DNA from: Chitinophaga pinensis DSM 2588
GTDB lineage: Bacteria > Bacteroidota > Bacteroidia > Chitinophagales > Chitinophagaceae
Length of the DNA: 64,000 nt
NCBI RefSeq assembly: GCF_000024005.1
Contig: NC_013132.1
Location: 310,001 to 374,000 of the forward strand
Direction of reading: 5' to 3'
Shown: positions 58,437 through 64,000 of the stretch, one piece after another
Layout: each line of letters starts with the position of its first letter
How positions within the stretch are numbered: position 1 is the first letter of the stretch
Translations under genes and position numbers: made by a program
Notes under the pieces: generated by a model
What the model saw: the letters and a program-made list of their open reading frames with translations, nothing else
Databases searched by the model: none
What the model was told of the DNA's origin: nothing

Positions 58437-60332
58437 TTAAAAAGCAAAACAGGAACAACCCAATGCGCCCCAGAATGCTGTATAGTTATTAACTGGCACC
58501 TCACTCATACGTGCTTTATCATGATCATGTGCGTGTACGCTACAACTGCCTATACATTGGTGCACGACAGCGCTGATATCAGCAGCAGGAGCAGACGCTG
58601 TTTTTGCAGGAGGTGTTTTGGCACTCAGTCTGTTCGAACCGGGATAATAACCATTGTAAATAGCGATAGGAGACCAGTCAGGCAATATCGGGATGGCTGG
58701 TGGCGCCCATTGCTGGAAATCATCTTTCGCATACACAATTCGCCCCCCGACGATTGTCAGTTCAGCTTCGATAGACTTGATCGCTTCATCCTCAATGGTG
58801 AAATAATCGCTGTCCAGCACTGTCAGATCTGCCAGCATACCTGTTTTGATACAGCCTTTTTTATGCTGTTCACTGGAAAACCATGCACTGCCTTTTGTGT
58901 AGAGTTCAAGGGCGGTTTCCCTGCTGAGGCGTTGTTGATTGTCGTAGAGTTCCAGTCCGCCGACGGTCTTACCGGCACTCAGCCAATACAAGCCGATCCA
59001 GGGATTATAAGAAGATACACGGGTAGCATCTGTACCCGCACCAACCGGTACTCCCATCTGCAGCATCTTCTTTACAGGTGGCGTCTGAGCAGCAGCAGCC
59101 TTACCATATCTGTCCGTAAAATATTCTCCCTGGAAAGCCATTCTGCTTTGTATCGCGATACCTCCTCCCAGTGCTTTTACTCTTTCTATATTTTTCTCAT
59201 CAATCGTTTCCGCATGATCAAAGATCCAGGAGAGACCATCAAATGGAATATCCCTGTTCACTTTCTCAAATACATTCAGGAAACGGGTGATGCTTTCATT
59301 GTAAGTAGCATGTAAACGGAAAGGCCAGCGATTTGCGACCAGCAGTCGTACAACCCTTTCCAGCTCTTCTTCCATCACTTCAGGCAGATCCGGACGAGGG
59401 TTCATAAACGACTCAAAATCTGCTGCCGAAAACACCAGCATTTCTCCTGCACCATTATGCCGATACATATCATCCCCCTGGTGGAGTTGCACTGATTTCA
59501 CCCAGCTATCAAAATCTTCTTCTTCATGTTTAGGACGCTGTGTGAAAAGATTGTAAGCGATACGTACGGTCAGTTCGCCGTTTTTATGCAGTTCATCTAT
59601 CACTTTATAATCATCCGGGAAGTTCTGGAATCCACCACCCGCATCGATAACGCTGGTTATACCCAGCCGGTTCATTTCCCGCAGATAATGACGGGAAGAA
59701 TTCATCTGGTATTCGTATGACAACTTCGGCCCCTTGGCTAATGTAGCGTACAAAATGGCAGCACTCGGAGAGGCCAGTAACAATCCGGTTGGTTCTCCGC
59801 TGACAGTACGCTGGATCTTACCACCCGGAGGATCAGGTGTATCTTTGGTATATCCTACTGCCTTCAACGCTGCTCTGTTCAACAATGCACTATTATACAG
59901 GTGCATGATAAACACCGGCGTATCAGGGGCAATAGCATTGATTTCTTCGAGTGTAGGCATCCGTCTTTCGGCGAACTGAAATTCACTCCATCCACCGATA
60001 ACACGCACCCATTGCGGAGTAGGAGTGCGGGCCACCTGTTCCTTTAACATCCTCATTGCATCCGCCAGAGAAGGTACGCCATCCCAGCGCAGCTCCAGGT
60101 TATAATTCAGACCGCCACGTATCAGGTGTGTATGGGAATCATTAATACCAGGGATCGTACGCTTTCTTTTCAGATCAATCATCTTTGTACTATCGTCTGC
60201 ATATTGCATCACAGTACTATCATCGCCCACTGCTACAAATTTGCCATCCCTGATAGCAACAGCTGTTGCAGTCGGCTGCTCATGATCTACTGTATGGATA
60301 TTCCCGTTATAAAGTATTAAATCCGCTTTCAT
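58437..60332 (-). CDS. amidohydrolase family protein (YtcJ-like)
   Basis: 631 aa. Metal motif NDSHTHLIRGG (HxH), VIDAGGGF and DHAETIDEKN are in the barrel, and a late Asp occurs in VGAGTDATR. This is the amidohydrolase_3/YtcJ pattern (about 540 aa). The extra C-terminal ~60 residues, after the end of the fold, are Cys/His-rich (VHQCIGSCSVHAHDHDKA and GCSCFAF), which could bind metal. No signal peptide is present. It lies after the isochorismatase-like gene in the same direction. Confidence 0.88.
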   Translation of the reverse strand: MKADLILYNGNIHTVDHEQPTATAVAIRDGKFVAVGDDSTVMQYADDSTKMIDLKRKRTIPGINDSHTHLIRGGLNYNLELRWDGVPSLADAMRMLKEQVARTPTPQWVRVIGGWSEFQFAERRMPTLEEINAIAPDTPVFIMHLYNSALLNRAALKAVGYTKDTPDPPGGKIQRTVSGEPTGLLLASPSAAILYATLAKGPKLSYEYQMNSSRHYLREMNRLGITSVIDAGGGFQNFPDDYKVIDELHKNGELTVRIAYNLFTQRPKHEEEDFDSWVKSVQLHQGDDMYRHNGAGEMLVFSAADFESFMNPRPDLPEVMEEELERVVRLLVANRWPFRLHATYNESITRFLNVFEKVNRDIPFDGLSWIFDHAETIDEKNIERVKALGGGIAIQSRMAFQGEYFTDRYGKAAAAQTPPVKKMLQMGVPVGAGTDATRVSSYNPWIGLYWLSAGKTVGGLELYDNQQRLSRETALELYTKGSAWFSSEQHKKGCIKTGMLADLTVLDSDYFTIEDEAIKSIEAELTIVGGRIVYAKDDFQQWAPPAIPILPDWSPIAIYNGYYPGSNRLSAKTPPAKTASAPAADISAVVHQCIGSCSVHAHDHDKARMSEVPVNNYTAFWGALGCSCFAF

Positions 60333-60393
60333 GCTATTGTATTTGAACGGTTGATGCCGTTTATGCAGGACGTCCGCTAATCAGCCTGTCATG

Positions 60394-60419
60394 CGGAGGC
60401 ACATAATAACGTGCCTCCG
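60394..60419. other. hairpin after the isochorismatase-like gene
   Basis: Stem CGGAGGCAC/GTGCCTCCG with an 8-nt loop, in the 146-bp gap between two minus-strand genes. It lacks a T-run, so it is a weak terminator candidate; it may partly separate the genes' expression. Confidence 0.45.
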
Positions 60420-60478
60420 GCACAGGCGCCCTGTCTCGTTGTATTGTGTGCAGTAATAACTGCTATAAAGAATACTGA

Positions 60479-61144
60479 TTAGTGTTTCAGCATGTTGTGT
60501 CCGTACTGAATACCGATGCCATAAGCACCACTGTGTTTCTTCATCAGGGTAGTAACCGGTTCATAAGTACCTGTTCTTGCCCAGTCGCGTTGCAGTTCCA
60601 GTACATATTGTACGGAAGTCATCGGAATAGCGCCTGCCTGTAACATACGCTGTACCGCTCTTTCGTGCGCTTCAACAGATACGTCTCCGCAAGCGTCCGT
60701 GATCACATATACTTCGTAACCTTCTGCGATAGCGGATAATGCAGGTCCTACGATACATACGCCTGTCCACAGACCACCCAGTACGATCTTCTTCTTTCCT
60801 TTACCCACAATCGCTCTGTACGCGTTAATATCTTCCCATGTGTTCATGGAAGTCCTGTCGATATAACCGGATGTCGCTTTAGGATAAGCCTCTTCCAGTT
60901 CCTGGAATACAGGTCCGCTGAAGCTGTCTTCTGCAACGGTCGTCACAACAGTCGCCACATTAAAAATTTTAGAGCCACCAGCTATCAGTGCTACGTTCTG
61001 GCGCAGTTCCATGATATCAATATTCTTGGTAGCAAAGCCCATCTGACCTTCGAAGTCGATCAGTACGAGTGTGTGATTGTCGGGTGTAAGTAATGCAGGT
61101 GATGGTTGAGCTTCTGCACCTGTGTGTTTAGTCGCATTAGACAT
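60479..61144 (-). CDS. isochorismatase-like cysteine hydrolase (YcaC type)
   Basis: 221 aa. The N-terminal strand carries the catalytic Asp (HTLVLIDFEGQM), followed by the KGKKKIVLGGLWTGVCIVGPALSAIAEGYEVYVITDACGD region, with the nucleophile Cys in GVCIVGP and the cis-peptide turn before it. It matches the isochorismatase/YcaC family. Substrate unknown. It is first of the minus-strand operon 61144-56853, and a 316-bp intergenic region separates it from the divergent GH3 gene. Confidence 0.9.
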   Translation of the reverse strand: MSNATKHTGAEAQPSPALLTPDNHTLVLIDFEGQMGFATKNIDIMELRQNVALIAGGSKIFNVATVVTTVAEDSFSGPVFQELEEAYPKATSGYIDRTSMNTWEDINAYRAIVGKGKKKIVLGGLWTGVCIVGPALSAIAEGYEVYVITDACGDVSVEAHERAVQRMLQAGAIPMTSVQYVLELQRDWARTGTYEPVTTLMKKHSGAYGIGIQYGHNMLKH

Positions 61145-61460
61145 GATCTCTATAATTTAGTGTGTGAATTATGGGATCAAAGGTATTTATGCATGCGCGG
61201 GGCGGCAATTGCCATATGCCTTCAAATGTTGTATAAATTATCGAAGGGGCGGTTTAGTTGTAATCATACTCTTTTCTCATAATGATCAGCAGATTAAGCA
61301 CAGTAAAAAATGAAGATTAAGTGTCCTTTTTACCATTAAAAACGTGCGGATTGAAAATTATTCTGAAATTCCCCGACCTACTTATTATTTTTACTTACAA
61401 CCTGATTAATTGAATGATTGTCAATTAACTCAACATAGTAGAATCTTATCAACAGGTCCA
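61145..61460. promoter_or_regulatory. divergent intergenic region, isochorismatase-like / GH3
   Basis: 316 bp, A/T-rich towards the GH3 side. It must hold both promoters. No clear -33/-7 pair or operator was seen. Confidence 0.3.
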
Positions 61461-63884
61461 ATGAAAATGAAAAAATTCGCCGGTAACCGTAGTCATTTTA
61501 TGCTTTGCATTGCAATGCTCGGTCTTGGCACTCAAGCCTTCGCGCAGGTCAAAAAGACCTCCACTACTTCAGTTGTCTACAAAAATGCATCAGCACCGGT
61601 TGATGCCAGGGTGAAGGATCTCCTGAAAAGAATGACACTGGAAGAAAAGGTAGGTCAGCTCTGTACCTTGCTGGGATGGGAGATGTATGACAAAAAAGGC
61701 GACTCCGTAGGCGTCAGTGACAAGTTTAAATCTGTAATGTCCAAAAGGTATATCGGCAGTTTCTGGGCTACGCTGAGGGCCGATCCATGGACGCAAAAGA
61801 CATTAGTGACCGGCTTATCGCCTAAACAGGCAGCTATCGCAACCAATGCCCTGCAAAAGTACATGATGGAAAATACCCGCCTGGGTATTCCATTACTGCT
61901 GGCAGAAGAATGTCCGCATGGACATATGGCGATCGGTACGACCGTCTTCTCAACGTCTATCGGTCAGGCCAGTACCTGGGACCCTGCGCTCATTCAGGAA
62001 ATGGCTGGTGCCATTGCAAAAGAAGCACGCGTACAGGGAGCCCATATCGGTTATGGCCCCGTGCTGGACCTGGTACGTGAACCACGCTGGTCCAGACTGG
62101 AAGAAACTTACGGGGAAGATCCATACCTGATCAGTCAGATGGGTATCTCTATGGTAAAAGGTTTCCAGGGTAATAGTATCGGCAGTGGCAGCAATGTCAT
62201 TTCTACGCTGAAGCATTTTACCGCTTATGGTTCTCCGGAGGGTGGTCACAATGGCGGTATTGCGCTGACAGGTCTGCGTGACCTGTACTCTTCCTACCTA
62301 CCTCCATTCCAGGCGGCAGTGAAGGCTGGTGCACTGTCTATTATGGCTTCTTATAACTCTATTGATGGTATACCGTGCAGCTCAAATAGCTTCCTGTTGA
62401 AAGATGTACTGGTAAAACAATGGGGCTTCAGCGGCTTCTCTGTATCTGATCTCGGTGGTATTCCAGGCGTACGTTCTACACACCATATAGCCGCAACGAT
62501 GGAAGAAGCAGCTACGCTGGCAATTAACGCCGGACTGGATGCAGACCTGGGTGGTGAAGCATATGGCGATGCATTGATCAAAGCTGTGAACAATAAGAAA
62601 GTGACAATGACAACCCTGGATACAGCGGTAGCACATGTACTCAGACTGAAATTCACTATGGGACTTTTCGAAAATCCATATGTAGATGTGGATGTAGCAG
62701 AGAAAACCGTAGGTACAGCAGCCAACAGGGCGTTATCCAAACGTGTAGCAGCTGAATCTATCGTGCTGATGAAAAACGAGAACGGCCTGTTGCCATTGCA
62801 AAAAACGATCAAAAACCTGGCTGTAATAGGGCCTAACGCAGATAATATCTATAACCAGTTAGGTGATTATACCGCTCCGCAGCCACAGGAAAAAATAGTA
62901 ACGGTACTGGAAGGTATCAAAGCAAAAGTATCTGCTGATACTAAAGTAACATATGTCAAAGGTTGTGCGATCCGTGACACCGCACACGCAAATATCAGTG
63001 CTGCTGTAGCTGCTGCGCAACAGGCAGACGCAGTAGTGATCGTACTTGGCGGTTCCAGCGCACGTGACTTCGAAACAACCTTCCAGAGCACCGGCGCCGC
63101 TGAAGTAAAAGCTGCAGAAGTAGCCGTAAGTGATATGGAAAGTGGCGAGGGTTACGACAGAGTAAGTCTCGACCTGATGGGTTTACAGTCAAGGTTACTG
63201 GAAAGCATCGTCGCAACCGGCAAACCAGTTGTATTGGTACTGATCGAAGGTCGCCCACTCAATATTAACTGGGCCGCTAAAAACGTACCTGCCATCGTAA
63301 ATGCGTGGTATCCTGGTCAGGAAGGTGGTAACGCTGTCGCGGATGTACTCTTCGGCGATTACAATCCTGCCGGCCGTTTACCTGTATCCATCCCTAAATC
63401 TGTGGGTCAGCTGCCTGTCTACTACAACTACAAGAGTGCGGCAAGACATGACTATGTTGAAATGGACGCTAAACCACTCTACAGCTTCGGCCACGGTCTC
63501 AGTTACGCCAGCTTCGAATACAAAGACCTGCATTCTGATGTACAGGCCACTGGTAATAACCTGAAAGTAACAGTGAGTTTCAAACTGAAAAACACAAGTA
63601 CTGTAGCAGGCGATGAAGTAGCACAGCTCTACATCCGTGACGATGCCAGTTCTGTAGTGACTGCTGTAAAACAACTGAAGAAATTCCAGCGTGTACACCT
63701 GGCGCCAGGCGAACAGAAAGAAATTAAATTCGAACTGTCTCCTGATGACCTCAGACTACTCAATGTTGATATGAAATGGGTGGTTGAACCAGGTACTTTT
63801 ACAATGATGATAGGAGCTTCTTCTGAAGATATCCGCCTGAATGGAAAATTTGAAGTAAAACAACAGGTGGCGTGTAAATACTGA
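61461..63884 (+). CDS. GH3 family beta-glucosidase, exported
   Basis: 807 aa from the ATG at 61461 (MKMKKFAGNRSHFMLCIAMLGLGTQAFAQ signal peptide). The GH3 N-domain is at about 45-400 (VKDLLKRMTLEEKVGQLC; IPLLLAEECPHGH; LKHFTAYG). The catalytic nucleophile is Asp330 in SVSDLGG. The GH3 C-domain has RLPVSIPKSVGQLPVYYN, and the C-terminal FnIII-like domain is TVSFKLKNTSTVAGDEVAQLYIRDDASSV. It probably acts in the periplasm on beta-glucosides or xylosides released by other enzymes. Confidence 0.95.
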   Translation: MKMKKFAGNRSHFMLCIAMLGLGTQAFAQVKKTSTTSVVYKNASAPVDARVKDLLKRMTLEEKVGQLCTLLGWEMYDKKGDSVGVSDKFKSVMSKRYIGSFWATLRADPWTQKTLVTGLSPKQAAIATNALQKYMMENTRLGIPLLLAEECPHGHMAIGTTVFSTSIGQASTWDPALIQEMAGAIAKEARVQGAHIGYGPVLDLVREPRWSRLEETYGEDPYLISQMGISMVKGFQGNSIGSGSNVISTLKHFTAYGSPEGGHNGGIALTGLRDLYSSYLPPFQAAVKAGALSIMASYNSIDGIPCSSNSFLLKDVLVKQWGFSGFSVSDLGGIPGVRSTHHIAATMEEAATLAINAGLDADLGGEAYGDALIKAVNNKKVTMTTLDTAVAHVLRLKFTMGLFENPYVDVDVAEKTVGTAANRALSKRVAAESIVLMKNENGLLPLQKTIKNLAVIGPNADNIYNQLGDYTAPQPQEKIVTVLEGIKAKVSADTKVTYVKGCAIRDTAHANISAAVAAAQQADAVVIVLGGSSARDFETTFQSTGAAEVKAAEVAVSDMESGEGYDRVSLDLMGLQSRLLESIVATGKPVVLVLIEGRPLNINWAAKNVPAIVNAWYPGQEGGNAVADVLFGDYNPAGRLPVSIPKSVGQLPVYYNYKSAARHDYVEMDAKPLYSFGHGLSYASFEYKDLHSDVQATGNNLKVTVSFKLKNTSTVAGDEVAQLYIRDDASSVVTAVKQLKKFQRVHLAPGEQKEIKFELSPDDLRLLNVDMKWVVEPGTFTMMIGASSEDIRLNGKFEVKQQVACKY

Positions 63885-63905
63885 TCTGGGTTGTTATAAA
63901 ACATG

Positions 63906-63936
63906 AAAGGCCGCCAACTTATCGCTGGCGGCCTTT
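63906..63936. terminator. intrinsic terminator after the GH3 gene
   Basis: An 11-bp stem AAAGGCCGCCA/TGGCGGCCTTT, 9-nt loop, 22 bp after the GH3 stop, followed by CCTGTTTT. It may also serve a convergent minus-strand gene at the window edge. Confidence 0.88.
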
Positions 63937-63953
63937 CCTGTTTTATAAAGACT

Positions 63954-64000
63954 TTAATCCATCAACGTCATATTCACCGGCAACATCTGCTTCTCCGGTA
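63954..64000 (-). CDS. possible 3' end of a convergent gene (partial)
   Basis: One minus-strand frame ends at a stop at 63954-63956 (...KQMLPVNMTLMD), and a second frame ends at 63943-63945. Both end just before the terminator hairpin, which fits a convergent gene entering from the right. Too short to assign. Confidence 0.3.
   Translation of the reverse strand, partial: PEKQMLPVNMTLMD

Noticed and set aside
58401..59315. Plus-strand 300-codon frame opposite the amidohydrolase
   Set aside because: It is the complement of a well-supported catalytic gene and shows Cys/Arg/Ser-rich low-quality composition.

Overview
The window looks like a chromosome segment from a Bacteroidota bacterium of the Chitinophaga type. 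This rests on the gene families present: LytS/LytTR pairs, an ECF sigma/FecR pair, a TonB receptor paired with a DUF4249 lipoprotein, GH3 with a C-terminal FnIII-like domain, and many AraC and Crp/Fnr regulators. Ribosome binding sites are weak and A/T-rich, as is usual in that phylum. No rRNA, tRNA, CRISPR, integrase or transposase was recognised. The species assignment is an inference.

Layout. 1-9 kb holds small enzyme genes (four alpha/beta hydrolases lie in the first 19 kb, plus flavin-type and monooxygenase-type small proteins), each near a one-component regulator (Crp/Fnr, AraC), and an orphan sigma-54 response regulator. 9-17 kb holds a LysR gene, then a minus-strand operon: TonB-dependent receptor, DUF4249 lipoprotein (broken by a one-base frameshift), LytS-type kinase and LytTR regulator. 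An AraC gene follows. 17-20 kb holds an SDR, a hydrolase-EthD fusion, and two small genes that converge on a perfect 56-bp palindrome.

20.4-35.7 kb is the main object of interest: a compact contractile-tail locus. It has a terminator-like protein (divergent), a holin-like protein, a T7-lysozyme-type amidase, a DUF2586 sheath, a tube, a tail assembly chaperone with a probable -1 frameshifted extension, a tape measure, hub, spike, gp46-like wedge, LysM-like protein, gp47/gp48-like proteins, a collar fibre, and three further fibre or receptor-binding proteins, two of which share a duplicated N-terminal attachment module. No terminase, portal, capsid, replication or integration genes are present, and no AAA+ ATPase of the eCIS/PVC type. 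The best reading is a domesticated R-type tailocin (phage-tail-like bacteriocin) released by lysis, with a multi-gene adhesin cassette.

35.8-54.4 kb returns to host genes: a secreted fibre-like protein, an MBL-fold hydrolase with a Crp/Fnr regulator, an ECF sigma/FecR pair followed by an unusual STN-domain barrel protein, a second LytS/LytTR pair, AraC, an epimerase, Crp/Fnr, a seven-heme cytochrome c, and a pair of overlapping unknown exported proteins. 54.8-64 kb holds a flotillin-like SPFH protein with four N-terminal repeats, a minus-strand stress-type operon (isochorismatase-like, amidohydrolase, DoxX, Dps, DUF1275) and an exported GH3 beta-glucosidase.

Functions are assigned from motifs and remembered family features read by eye, without database searches. 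Structural phage genes are assigned partly from gene order.
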